From assembly GCA_027382625.1 (NCBI GenBank), contig JAJKFJ010020904.1:124001-188000 (forward strand): 64,000 bases of DNA, in the 5' to 3' direction. Positions 43,161-54,420 of the stretch are shown here, piece after piece. The stretch comes from Tetmemena sp. SeJ-2015 (Eukaryota > Ciliophora > Spirotrichea > Sporadotrichida > Oxytrichidae). The notes under the pieces were generated by a model that was given only the letters and a program-made list of their open reading frames with translations, did no database searches and was not told where the DNA came from. Position numbers and translations under genes: made by a program. Within the stretch, counting starts at the first letter, position 1, and every line of letters starts with the position of its first letter.

Positions 43161-44954
43161 ATGGAGTAAATGAATAGATAAGCAAAAAATCCGGACAAAA
43201 TCCTCGCAAGTTTGCATGATACCATCAAACTTAGTCCAAGAGAAATCAATCCTTGTAGAGACCCGGAGTGCAAGCATTTGGGAATACCACACAATCACTA
43301 GCTAAAATACAAAATGTTTTTATGAAAATGTGAAAAGAAATATTGAAATCTAAAATATAATAAGAGATTCTTCGAATTTAAATAAGTTTAGTAAGATTCG
43401 GTAGTATAAATGCTATTTTAGAAAATGTGCACACTCCATCAATTTTGCGAGATAACTCAATTGTAATAAGAAGTGCACCAAGAAAATTTTACCCCATGCC
43501 CGATTCCAGTTGATAATAGCGTTAGACATTTTTTCTCCTTCTTAATAGTTTATAGAAAGCTTATATAAAGAGTCTCACTCTTAAAAAGAAGCCTTATGAT
43601 GAGAGCAAGAAAATGGTTGTGACTGAGTATTAACTTATAAAATTTAAATATTCTAAAGCTAACTTGATAACTGGTATGGGATTCAGGCTGCTCTTGACAT
43701 AAACAATATGCCACCTTACAGACCTCCTAATGTGAATAGACAAGTATATGATAGTCTTAAAAAATATGCACTTGCAGGAAATGATTAGCTATAAAGTCCG
43801 CATCCCCGTGGGTCTTAAAAGATGAGAGGAAATTTAATAATATAGTGACAATTTATTTAATGTTCAACTTAAAACTAATTTGAATAGGACAGCAGGTAGC
43901 TTAATAAATCAAGGCTCTAGAGGTTAATAAAGCGGAAGTCATACGTTACAAGTATCATCAGCTAATAATGGAATTTCAAGGTACCAAAGAGGGCATCCTT
44001 AATCTGCAAGTAGAGGTTCACTTCATAGCAACCAAAGTCAAGTTGATCGTTAATTTAAATTGTAAGGAAAGGCAACTTTCAAGATTTAAAGAGGAGCAGG
44101 ATCTTCTGCGTAAAATCCGAATGTCTCATAATACATTCTCTCAAATATTTCATGGAGAATTTCCAGTTTTAGTAAGATTATTATTTTCTCTAATGAGTAT
44201 TGAATGTAGGCTTTATCCTAGACATAAAAAGGTAGATTCTTTTGTTGACTCTCTGCCCCAGTAATAAAATGATGAGGATTTCATGTATCAGAGTGGAAAT
44301 TCCTCTACTCTGATGAAGAATATGAAAAAGAAGCAAAATTTTCATCAAAGCTAGTTGAGCAATAGCTAATAAGTTCACAACTACTTTCATTCCTCTTCTC
44401 TAATTGAGAACTAAGCTGTTGCTTCAAAGGATAGTAGTAAAATTTAAGATTTTATAATATCCTGTACACAAATTTTCAATTATGACCATTGATACATAGA
44501 TAGGTAAAAAACTAGGTGATAGTGGTGCTGAGTTTTATTTATTATAATTATACAGGCTGGTGATAATAGAACAGGAAGGGCCCCTGAGAGAAAACTTGCT
44601 TTTGCTCTGAACTAATAAGTTTATTATAAGTAGTTATTATCTAGGAAAGGAGCAGTTTATGCTAAGCAAATGTCTCTGCCTTTAAAGATGAACAGACAGC
44701 ATACTCGAAGATTAGAAATGGCGTCAGCAGGTATGGAGGTAGATAATTCCAATTACAATTAGGCTTAGAAATCATTAACAGGTATAATCAAGCAGAAATT
44801 TTGCTCAATATTTATAAGGGCTAAAGATTTGGCAATTGACAGAGATTCTTCGCGCCTTGTAAATAGCTCAAGAGTTATACCCAAATTTGATTTAGTCAAG
44901 TTAATCATAAATTATTTCAATGATTCAACCAGACTCAATACCTTTAATTTATGA
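43161..44954 (+). CDS. Unknown protein with Cys/His motif and Ser/Gln-rich body
   Basis: ATG 43161: MEQMNRQAKNPDKILASLHD, then a Cys/His cluster CRDPECKHLGIPHNH at about 43254-43300, a possible zinc-binding motif. After breaks, MCTLHQFCEITQL at about 43425 also carries Cys/His. At 43631-43659 a 29-nt insert flanked by TAACTT is removed to give VVTEYQLDNWYGIQAALDIN, continuing to MPPYRPPNVNRQVYDSLKKY. The next part is low complexity (SLINQGSRGQQSGSHTLQVS, about 43900-44060), then after another gap ending in an intron-like ...TACAG at about 44550, TGRAPERKLAFALNQQVYYK and AVYAKQMSLPLKMNRQHTRR to TGA 44952-44954. Family not recognised; a nucleic-acid-binding or signalling scaffold is a guess. 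Confidence 0.55.
43631..43665 (+). other. Predicted IES, 29 nt, pointer TAACTT
   Basis: TAACTT at 43631-43636 repeats at 43660-43665. Excising 43631-43659 converts two frames into one continuous protein (VTEYQLDNWYGIQ). The insert is A/T-only apart from a few bases and lacks GT...AG. Confidence 0.8.
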
Positions 44955-45600
44955 ATAAAAATTAAATTTAAAGATGATTCGCTTTTTAATAATAAAATCA
45001 ATTTCTAAATTTAAATTTATAATAGAAGAGCAGAAAAATAAACTAAATATCTTATACAATTAGGAATTAGAAAAATGATGTGACTGAATATTAAATTTAT
45101 TTAATTTCTTAGAAATGTTATCAATATAAGCTTACAAAGTATATTTTTATAAAAAAATATTTATTTATTTATGCATATAAAAATATTTTATCATACTCAA
45201 TAGCGAATCAAGGCGAGATTCTCCTAGTACCTATAGGGACTCACAGATATTTATAAAAATCAGCATTTAAAAATAAAAATTTTGTTAAATTTTCTGACTA
45301 AATAATTTTATAAAAAAATTTAAGTTATCTAATTTTTATCTTTTAAAACTCTTATTTTTATGCATAAAATATTTTAGAATTTATTAAGAGAATTTGTAAA
45401 TAATATACGTTTTTGTATATGATAATCTTATAAAATTTGATTGTTTAAATGGTAAATGCATAAACTTAAGATACCTTGTTAATTAAAAACTTATGGAATA
45501 TTTTTCTGAGATAGTAAATTAAATTGCATGCTTTTCTATTTATCTATGAATAAATTATGAATTTAAGATAGTGTCAAATCCTTAATCTATAAACCAAGAT
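44955..45600. other. AT-rich spacer
   Basis: A/T runs with many short direct repeats of TTTAAAAAT type. One less AT-rich patch at about 45195-45250 (GAATCAAGGCGAGATTCTCC) has no recognised identity. No gene seen. Confidence 0.5.
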
Positions 45601-45918
45601 ATGAATATAAATAAGATTAACTTTAGTTTAAATTATTTAAATTTTGACTACTAATTTAGCAATAAGACTCAAAATAGAGTTGAATATAAATTCAGATTTG
45701 ATTACGAATGTCTCATCGCACACTCAATCGCCAAGAGGTTTGATGGAGAATTTAATCTAAAATTATCCATAAAGAGTGAGATTCAGCAAACTGTTGGCAG
45801 ATTAAAACAAGCCCAGAATTAAAAAAAAATGCACTCTAAATACAATAAAAAGTATTAGAAAAATTTAAAAACTAAGAAGATTTTCTTGGCAAGATAGAGA
45901 AAGAAGGAATATAAATGA
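45601..45918 (+). CDS. Small basic protein, unknown (105 aa)
   Basis: Continuous ORF from ATG 45601 to TGA 45916-45918: MNINKINFSLNYLNFDYQFS, then EYKFRFDYECLIAHSIAKRF and SIKSEIQQTVGRLKQAQNQK, ending in a very Lys/Arg-rich tail (KIFLARQRKKEYK). It has no recognised domain. It sits immediately upstream of the F-box-like array; a short similar stretch (TGTCTCATCGCA...) near 53278 suggests a decayed relative at the other end of the array. Confidence 0.5.
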
Positions 45919-46138
45919 GTTTAATAAAAAAGCCAAACCAAGTCTCTCATTGGAAAAATGAACTTCAATAAAATATTACAAAAACAAATATCATTCGCAA
46001 AACTCCTCCTCTCCAATCAAACCAATATTTCTAAAAATTAGAATTACATAATTATAATACTTTAAAAATCAATATTCAAATAAGGATGATATTTAATGAT
46101 GAAAAAATTTAATAAACTTAATCAAGAATTGAAAAAAT

Positions 46139-47506
46139 ATGAGACTTTTATTGTCTTCAAGCATCAGACTTAAAATTTACACCTTTTTAAAATGTCAGGA
46201 TAGCTATTTGTTAATCACAAAATTATCGAAGTATGAAAGAAGACTTAGTACAAATCTCAAAGTATTAACTTCTCAATTTTAGTCCCTTGCATCCAGAGAG
46301 CTAGTTTTAAATCCCTATCAAGTATCAACTGAACCAACCTCTGAAGGAATTGAATTCATAGCGAAATTCCCCAACTTCTTATGCTTTACCTTTACCGATT
46401 AAAATAGAATAGTTTAAGAGAAGAAGATGTACTATATCTTGTAATTTCTTAATAGAATAGATCCTTTGATTCTGAAATCTATAAAGATAAATACTTTCAT
46501 GATTTAAAATCATGAAAATTTAGTAAATTTAAACCCAATTTAAATGATCATAAATAATCATCCAATGTAATTGGGTGCAGGTTGCCATAGAATTGAATAT
46601 GGAGTATTTAAAGGTCTATTAGGTGTAGAAGGTTAAGTCTTCGCAAGTACTAGACACGTCCTTATGATTGAATGCTATTTCCCCTAAGCAAAAAGATCAA
46701 ATCAATTCAGAATTAGATAGCCTATTATTCAACTAAGAGAATATATAAATAAGATTAGTCAAAGATTCCCAAATCTTGAAAATTCAAGTGAAGATTAGAG
46801 TGGACAACCGGTCACTCTTTCGATAATTAACTGCTAATTGATCTTTAAAGGTTATCATCCAATAATCTCTAAGATTTAGTATTTACATCTTGAAAATTCA
46901 ATAGTGTGTAAGGAAAATATAGGGGAGCTGCTAAACTTGGTGTCGGACAGTCTCAAGATATTGCATCTTTAGCAGATAATGATATATCCCAAAACCGATA
47001 AGCATCTCATTATAGATCAATCAATTATTGAGAAAATCAAGAATATTTAGGTGCTAAATATCGAGGTATATGACTTACAATAGTTGGAGTTACTTTTTGA
47101 ATAAGGTTCGTTCACAAATCTTAAATAGCTGGGAATAATGATTGACTTTGAAATTTCCCTATCTTAACTAAGTTAAATCAACTACCGGTATATAGAAAAA
47201 TTGACAATTTATGCGCCAAAATTACAAATTTTAACACAAGAATAATTTGAGTTTTACTAGTTTTCATCACAGTTAACTATTAACGATTTCACTAATTAAG
47301 TAGCAAACTTTCTCAGAGATTTGGACGATAATCATTAAACCTAATCTATAGAGCAGATAAAACAAGAGAATCCAAGAATATTTGCTATTACAAAAAATGT
47401 TAAAAAACTATAGAGTGATGATTCAGAGCAAAATGTCGAGTGCAATATCTCTATAAAATGCATGTCTTTAAAAGATGTAAAATATGATATTTTATTTTGT
47501 AAGTGA
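46139..47506 (+). CDS. F-box-like/LRR-like protein, copy 1 (intact, 455 aa)
   Basis: Single uninterrupted frame from ATG 46139 to TGA 47504-47506, the longest clean ORF in the window. The N-terminus, IRLKIYTFLKCQDSYLLITK, has F-box-like spacing, followed by SKYERRLSTNLKVLTSQFQS. The rest is leucine-rich with repeats of about 25-30 residues: YLHLENSIVCKENIGELLNL, DSLKILHLQQIMIYPKTDKH, KNIQVLNIEVYDLQQLELLF, QLGIMIDFEISLSQLSQINY. The usual role would be as substrate receptor of an SCF-type ubiquitin ligase, but no partner is visible. Two related copies follow downstream. Unlike neighbouring genes it needs no intron or IES removal. Confidence 0.7.
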
Positions 47507-47875
47507 TCATATACTTTCAATAAAACATTAAATTTTTAAATTTTTTTTTAATTTAACCTCTTGTTGATTATTGTTAAATTCTTATTTATTTTATTTTTAT
47601 TATTCTTTATGCTTTATTTTCTATTAAAGAAATTTTTTAATTTATTTATAAATATGGATTAAAAATTAATTTTATGAGATTTTCTTAAAATTGCTGTTAT
47701 CTGAGGTAATTAAAATATATATCATATTAAATATTAAAACAAAAATTATTTTAACCTTTTTATTACTTACTTAAGATTCTAAAAAATTCAAAGCTTTTGG
47801 TATGTTTATATTAAACATAAAAATAATTTAAAATTATGAAATTACTAGCCTAGAGAATCATTAAGTAATTATATT
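47507..47875. other. AT-rich spacer
   Basis: Very AT-rich, no coding sequence or RNA recognised. Lies between F-box-like copy 1 and the first short dispersed repeat. Confidence 0.5.
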
Positions 47876-48060
47876 TGTTCAAAGGATACAACTGGGAGGT
47901 TGGGGCACAAGTTGGCTGACAGGAGAAGACAAATTGTGAAGAATGAAAACTACCAAGAGCATTTTATTCCTGACAAGAACACTCAAAACAGAATGAACTC
48001 CACTCTCAATTTATAATAAATAATAATTAGTTTTTTAGCAGGACTGAGATTCATCAATCC
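47876..48060 (+). repeat. Short dispersed repeat, copy A
   Basis: About 180 nt starting TTCAAAGGATACAACTGGGA and including GAAGACAAATTGTGAAGAAT and CAGAATGAACTCCACTCTCA. It closely matches 51026-51310 and 54120-54420. In copy C the core is an ORF; here small indels (GGGAGGTTGGGGC) shift the frame, so copy A looks like a decayed relative. Confidence 0.85.
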
Positions 48061-48490
48061 AAAAATTATAAGCAAAATGAAAAATTGAAGATCTTCATTT
48101 AGATATTTCAAAGTAAAATTTACTTTAAATTTGATATTGAGACAAAATAATTTAAATATTTTTGAATTGATTAGAATCGATTAAATCCATTTCAAAAGAC
48201 GTAAGCTTTTTATATAGCAAAAGTTTATTCAAATATTAAGACTATATTGTATTTCTATTAAAAATAAAAATTTCTATAAGCTAAGAAAACTCATTTTATT
48301 CAGTTCATAACTTTTTATGATACTAAACATTTTTCTAAAAAATTTATGATCATTCTAAAAATTAGCGTTTCACCAAAATAAAACATTAATAACTTCGAAA
48401 CTTATCATATAGATGAATATTTAAATAAAGCTTATATTTAATTATGAAGAGAGAAAAAAAAATCTAAATAAATAAGTTTTAGAAAAATAA
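48061..48490. other. AT-rich spacer
   Basis: No gene seen between repeat copy A and F-box-like copy 2. Confidence 0.5.
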
Positions 48491-49857
48491 ATGATTATTA
48501 AATTACAATCAAACATCAGACTATTAGTATATACCTTTTTAAAATGCTAAGATAGCTTTTTAAAAATCTCTAAATTATCAAAGTGTGAAAGAAAACTTTG
48601 TTCTACACTCAAGGTTTTAACATAAAGTATTCCATCGATTGCTTCTAGAGAGCTAATTCTTAACCCCAAAAAATTAATAACCGAACCCTAGGCAGCTGAT
48701 ATTGAGTTTATTGCTCAATTTTCAAATTTACTATGCTTCATGTTTAATGATATTGATATAGAACTTCATGAGAGAAGAATTTATAACTGCTTGTAGTTTC
48801 TTTAAAAATTAGATACCAACATACTGCAATCCTTAAAATTAAATGTACTCATATTCACAGACGGATTTACTTTTAATCCTCTCAAAATGATATTAAAATG
48901 TAATCCAAAAATAAAGGAGATGTCTAGTCATAGAATTTAATATGGAGTCTTTTATGGAGTAGATTATGTACGTGGCGATGATATAATAAGAAACAAACAC
49001 ATTATTTGGATATAATGTATGTTTGACTCTGTATTAAGATGATGGATCGATACAGAAATATATATTCTCCTTTTTAAATGAGAGAATATACAAATTTGTT
49101 CTGCATGAAATTTCTTCATTTTGATAATTTTACAGAAGACTAGAATATGCTACCAATAACACTTTCTATTTTCAGCAGTAGATTAACATTTCAGAGGTAT
49201 CACGTGAGTATCAGTTAAGTTAAGTATTTGCACATAGATAATTCAAGTATTTATCAGAAAAATATAGAATCCCTTCTTGAGAAAGTCAAGGGTAGCCTTA
49301 AAATATTACATCTTCAACAGTTGATGATATTTCCATCATAAGATAATTATCTATCATTAAACTAAGCCATACTAGAGAAAATCCAGAATGTAGAGATGCT
49401 AAATATCCAGGTATATAACTAGTAAGAGTTAGAATTACTTTTTGAATAAGGAGCTTTTAACAACCTTAAATAGCTGGGAATAATGATAGACTTTGAAATT
49501 TCCCTATCTTAATTAAGTTTAATCAATTACAGATATGTAGAAAAATTGACAATTTATGCTCCAAAATTGCAAATTTTAACGCAAGAGCTTTTAGACTCCA
49601 GCTAATTCTCATTTTAGTAAACTATTCATGATTTCACTTCTAAAATAGCTGATTATATAAAAGATTGGACAGAATAATCAAACCTAATCTATAGAGCAGA
49701 TAAAACAAGAGAATCCAAGAATATTCGCTATTACTAAAAATGTTAACAAATCATTCAAAGATGATTTACAGAACCAAGTCGAATAGAGAATCATTATAAA
49801 ATGCATAAATTTATTGGATGTGAAATATGATATTTTATTTGGTAAATGATTATAAAT
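48491..49857 (+). pseudogene. F-box-like/LRR-like protein, copy 2 (disrupted)
   Basis: Paralogue of the 46139 gene: IRLLVYTFLKCQDSFLKISK, SIASRELILNPKKLITEPQA, then after disruptions LQQLMIFPS, QLGIMIDFEISLSQLSLINY and a 3' end nearly identical to copy 1. The frame meets a TGA at 49040-49042, and further shifts are needed at about 49080-49130, 49210 and 49675. Unlike the well-behaved inserts in other genes, I found no pointer pairs that fix all of these together, so decay is likely; very short eliminated inserts remain possible. Ends at about 49857 by homology. Confidence 0.6.
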
Positions 49858-50319
49858 TTTCAATAAAAACATTATTTTTTAAAAAGATTTCTTGTTTAAA
49901 TTTTGAATCAAAATCACTCAAATTTTCTTATGTTTGTATACCTCAAAAGAAAATTAATTAAATCTCAAAAAATTCAAATTTAAAATGTACAATCAACTTC
50001 CCCTGTATGATTTACCATAAATGAGAAGTCAATGGAAATTGCTTTTTTGTTTAAATTCTTGATAAATAAATTAGAAAGCTTCATTTAAATTTCATAATTT
50101 AAGAACAGATATTTAATTTTGAAAAATAGAAAAAATGGAAAATTAAAAGTTCACAAATTTATTAAATCATTCATTTTATCTTCTAGTGTTAACTGTAGAA
50201 AAAGTCACAAAAATACTAACAAAAAAGTCAATTTTATAAGATTATTTAAGATTGAAATAAATGACAAAAGGTGAAATGATAATATTTAAATCAAAAATAA
50301 TAATAATAATTAAGGGAAT
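49858..50319. other. AT-rich spacer
   Basis: AT-rich, no gene recognised. Includes AATAATAATAATT simple repeat just before the GC-rich island. Confidence 0.5.
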
Positions 50320-50830
50320 TAAAGGGCCCCCGGCTTAAATAAGATAGGCCGTGACGTCAATGATATTGCTGTGACGCACTTATCTGACGCACACAAACCT
50401 ACCAGCCGAATAGGGATATTAAACACGTGGCACCCCCGCCACCTCACACTCTGAGCAGAAGCCCCCGGCTTCTGCAGACCATCCAAAAAAACCTAAAAGG
50501 AGAAAAAAAATCCGGTAGCTTCGACCGGAACAAGTCGCTGCTCCGTAGCGTCTGGCTTCGCTGTCCAGCTCATGACTGAGTGTTTGCCCATAGATCTCGT
50601 CCCTCCACGCCTAACAGGATTAGGAGGGTTTAGTGGGGAAACCCCTCACCTTTGATTATCTCTCCAGTGAGCAGCTCAACCACCTTCCCAGGGCTTCGGC
50701 TGCCATTATCCCTTGCCTCTTTTAAGCACTCACCCACCAGCCAATGGATTACCAAACCAGAAAGCCCTTTAGGGGGAAAGGGCGGACCGGTGCCTAGTGC
50801 CGTCGTGTGCGTCCTGAATTTTAACTTTCT
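50320..50830. other. GC-rich structured island of unknown nature
   Basis: About 510 nt with far more G+C than anything around it, with sharp borders. Dyads include GCAGAAGCC CCC GGCTTCTGC (about 50457-50477), CCGGT...ACCGG (50511-50527), and GGGG AAA CCCC (about 50635-50645). GCCCCCGGCTT occurs twice. A segment GCTTCGACCGG at 50517-50527 vaguely resembles a Pol III B-box. Possibilities: a SINE-like element, a structured non-coding RNA gene, or a piece of foreign or mobile DNA. No protein was convincing. It lies between F-box-like copies 2 and 3. Confidence 0.6.
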
Positions 50831-51025
50831 AATTTAATAATCCAAAAATAAATAAATAAATCATCAATTATTTCATATTTTGATCTTTAATTATGGGAGT
50901 TTAAGATCAATAGAGTAGGGAATTACAATTTTGGTAAATTTATAATCTAACTCAAATAGTTTTAAAATATTAAATTGCTTTCATTAAGTAACAAACATTA
51001 AGGAAATCAAGAGAAAAATTTAAAT

Positions 51026-51310
51026 TTGTTCAAAGGATACTACTGTGAGGGTGGAGCACAAGTTGGGTGACCGGAGAAGACAAATTGTGAAGAATGAAAA
51101 CTACCAAGAGCATTTTATTCCTGACAAGTACACTCAAAACAGAATGAACTCCACCCTCAATTTATAATAAATAATAATTAGCTTTTCAGCAGGACTGAAA
51201 TTCATAACTCATATATCATATAAGTTAGTGGTGATGAGTCACACGAAAAGCGTCAGGCTAAAAATCTTATCAAATAAATTTATTAGAGAAATTTGGTGAG
51301 TTCAAATTAA
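51026..51310 (+). repeat. Short dispersed repeat, copy B
   Basis: Matches copies A and C: TTCAAAGGATACTACTGTGA, GTTGGGTGACCGGAGAAGAC, CATTTTATTCCTGACAAGTA. It shares a 3' extension with copy C (CACACGAAAAGCGTCAGGCT and GAAATTTGGTGAGTTCAAAT) that copy A lacks. Confidence 0.85.
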
Positions 51311-51473
51311 TGTCGCCAATCGTAAGTTATTTTTTTCAAATAAAGCTATTTATTTAAGAGGAGAACTACAAATAAAATCCCTTTTATAAAAATTATGGAA
51401 AAAAATTGAATATTCATTTAATTACTGATAAATAAATGTAAATTCACCTACTTAATTTTTTTAAAAAAAATAA

Positions 51474-52790
51474 ATGAGCCTAAAATTGCCAATTTATATC
51501 AGACTTGAAATCTACAAATACTTAAAATTTCAATAAAATTTTATCCAAATTACAAAATTATCATAAAATGAAAGACTAAATTCATTACAACTCTGAACAA
51601 TAACTGAACTACTTCCTTCAATTGAGTCAACAGAACTTGTTCTTAATCCCTAACTCAAGAAAGAATATGAATTTTCTCCAAGTGCCCTAAACTTCATTGC
51701 GAGCTTTCCAAGTTAAATATGCTTTAAATTTGATAATAAAAATCAAATAACTAACAATAGAGTTGCTTCTAGTTGTTTATATTTTCTTCATAGAATCGAT
51801 TCATCCCTTTTAAAAAGGCTTAAGTTTAGCTTTTACTTAAAAAAAGTTAATAGCAATTAAGAATTCCCAATTGAATTCTTCTTTAGAAATAATCCATTCC
51901 TACAAGCTAAAAATGCGCATTTGGTCGAGTTCGCATGTTTTGACAATGCTTAAAATTTGTAATTTGATTACTGCAAACACTTCATAACTTATTCTGAATC
52001 ATCAATCATAATTTGTAATTATATTACTGATCATTGAGATTTCATTAATAGATTTACTAAAAAATACATAGGAGATGGAAAACTTCATCTTTCGCTCTTC
52101 TAAAGATCTCTTACACTTTCAATGTTAAATGTCTCTACAAGATTAAGATACTCTCCACATGAACTCTCTTATATAGAATATCTGCATATTGAAAGATCTT
52201 CCTTTAAAATTTAGGAATTTTTGACTCTTTTGGGTTTTTTCATGGGACAATTGAGATTTTTGTACTTCTACAAGGTGAATTTAGAAGGAAGCAGCTTTAC
52301 AAATTAATCTATTCTCGACAGAATATGCAATGTGGAGATTTTAATAGTGGAGTTATAAAATTAACTGGACTTAGTTCGTTTATTTGGAAGAGGAAACTTT
52401 TAAAAACTTTAGAAACTGATTTTGATAATAGAGTTTCCAGTGACACTGACTGACTTAAGTTTAATAAGTTACAAATACGTTGCTGATTTTAAAATTTATG
52501 CTAATAAATTGGAGGTGCTTTCTGAAAAGCAAGAACTAAATTATAAGGAACAAATGTTAAAATATAATAGAAGTCCTACTTAAATAGCAGAGCATTGCAT
52601 TAGAAAGTTTGATTATAATGGGAGAATTAAAAAGATATAGGAAGTGAGTGAAAGGGACTTTTCACATTTTATCTTCCAAATTTTAGTTTAGGCTGAATTC
52701 AACAGCGAGCCTTGTAGCGAATTAAGAGAATGCACAATCTTTATTTACAAAGATCCTCAATATAGCATTAAATAGGATTTACTTTTATGA
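51474..52790 (+). CDS. F-box-like/LRR-like protein, copy 3 (interrupted)
   Basis: ATG 51474: MSLKLPIYIRLEIYKYLKFQ, F-box-like as in copies 1 and 2. A frame change at about 51590 leads to SIESTELVLNPQLKKEYEFS and LNFIASFPSQICFKFDNKNQ; another near 52036 leads to DFINRFTKKYIGDGKLHLSL, IEYLHIERSSFKIQEFLTLL and on to TGA 52788-52790. It is much more diverged from copies 1 and 2 than they are from each other. Only two breaks in about 430 codons, so it may be functional after removal of tiny inserts, or a young pseudogene. Role as in copy 1. Confidence 0.6.
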
Positions 52791-54076
52791 TGAACATCAT
52801 ATCAAATCCAAATGAATTAATTTAGCTTATAACTTAAAAAATTAATAAGCAAGCAAACAAAAATAAAATGAAAAGTGGTTTTAATAATTCTAAGATTAAA
52901 TAATATTTTCAGATGACTAATATAATCATTTCAGCCATTTTCATTCTTGAATATTTATGGAATTATTATTTTAATTGTCTACTTGAATTTTTATAAACTT
53001 GCTACTTTTTAGCTTTTGTCAATGTGATGTTTATATGAATTTAATAGAGGATTAATGAAATTAAGTTTAAATAAATCATAATGATTGGAAAGACCGCTAA
53101 TTAACTCTAAGTTATTCATTTAATTCTTCATTTATTTAAAATGAAGAAGAAAGATGATGTTCTAACTCTTATCAAGATATTTATATTTCCTCTATTTAAA
53201 AATCAAATATAAATATCTCCTTATTAAGATATAAAATTCTTTACTTTGATTAAAATTAAATAATTTATTTATATATTTGTCTCATCGCATAGGCAGTAGA
53301 TATTGATATAAAAAGCCCAGAAGACTATGACCATTGATATATGATAAATTTAATAATAATGAAATTAATAAAAGAAGAGAGTTTTTAATTCCTATCTCGT
53401 TGTTAATAAATGCTTTACTTAAAGTTAAACAATTTAAAAACATTTTAGTGTTTATTTTAATTCCTTTACTACCTCAAGTTAAAATATATTTCAACTTTTT
53501 ATTAAGAGTAAAGTTTATCAATCCTTGGAGCAGAGCAATTACGAAATAACCTATAACTTTAAATAAATGTAATTATCTGCATATAGGAGAGAGTTAATTA
53601 AACCAACAGTAATCAAAGGGCAAAATTTAATGATTAAATAAAATAGCACTTTTAAATTAAATTCCATTTGATAATTCTTAAAATGAAATTGGTAAAATTT
53701 TATCTCTAAACTAAGACAAAATAACTGAGAAGATAGAGAAAGAAAATATTGCAAACGCAAAATAATCATCTTAGCCTATCCAAACCATTTCAAATACACA
53801 AATGACTGGCCCTATAAAGGAGTAAGTAAGATCTGGACTCAGAGCATTTTCCTATCACTCACAAAATATATTCTCTCCAATCTTAAAGAATGGCAGAAGA
53901 TCTTCTAGGAAAGAAAATTTTAATTTAAGTCACAGCTCCTAACTTTAAAATGAATCTTCAATTAGTTAATAAAAATAACTATATCTTATAAGAGAATTTA
54001 CTTAAAGATTTAAAAATTATAGCTTATTAGAGCATATAAAAGTATAAATTAAATAAATATTATTAAAAATAAATAT
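52791..54076. other. AT-rich region with relic-like fragments
   Basis: Mostly AT-rich. Short stretches near 53278-53330 resemble the start of the small gene at 45601 (TGTCTCATCGCA) and a phrase TATGACCATTGATA also found at about 44480. An 83-bp patch at about 53800-53880 looks coding-like but has no clear frame. Confidence 0.35.
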
Positions 54077-54343
54077 ATGAAGTTAATAAAAGCAACCAAA
54101 GTCGAGGGAACCTGTAAGGAAAGATTAATTTATTCAAAGGATACAACTGGGAAGGTTGGGCACAAGTTGGGTGACCGAAGAAGACAAATTGTGAAGAATG
54201 AAAACTACCAAGAGCATTTGATTCCTGACAAGTACACTCAAAACAGAATGAACTCCACCCTCAATTTATAATCATATTTTAATTAGCTCTTCAGCAGGAC
54301 TGAGATTCACCAACTCAAATATCATATGAATTATTAGTGCTGA
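54077..54343 (+). CDS. Small ORF on dispersed repeat copy C (88 aa)
   Basis: Continuous ORF from ATG 54077: MKLIKATKVEGTCKERLIYS, KDTTGKVGHKLGDRRRQIVK, NENYQEHLIPDKYTQNRMNS, then through in-frame TAA/TAG (Gln) to TGA 54341-54343. Charged and basic, no recognised domain. Copies A and B of the same repeat carry the core DRRRQIVKNENYQEH but with altered frames upstream. Its repetition beside each F-box-like copy suggests co-duplication. It may be a genuine small gene or a repeat that happens to be open. Confidence 0.4.
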
Positions 54344-54420
54344 GCCACACGAAAAGCGTCAGGCTGAATATTTGTACAAAATAAATTTACATTAGAAATT
54401 TGGTGAGTTCAAATTAATGT
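54120..54420 (+). repeat. Short dispersed repeat, copy C
   Basis: About 300 nt matching copy B across its length (TTCAAAGGATACAACTGGGA to GAGTTCAAATTAATGTCTCC) and copy A over the first 180 nt. It contains the 88-aa ORF. Confidence 0.85.
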
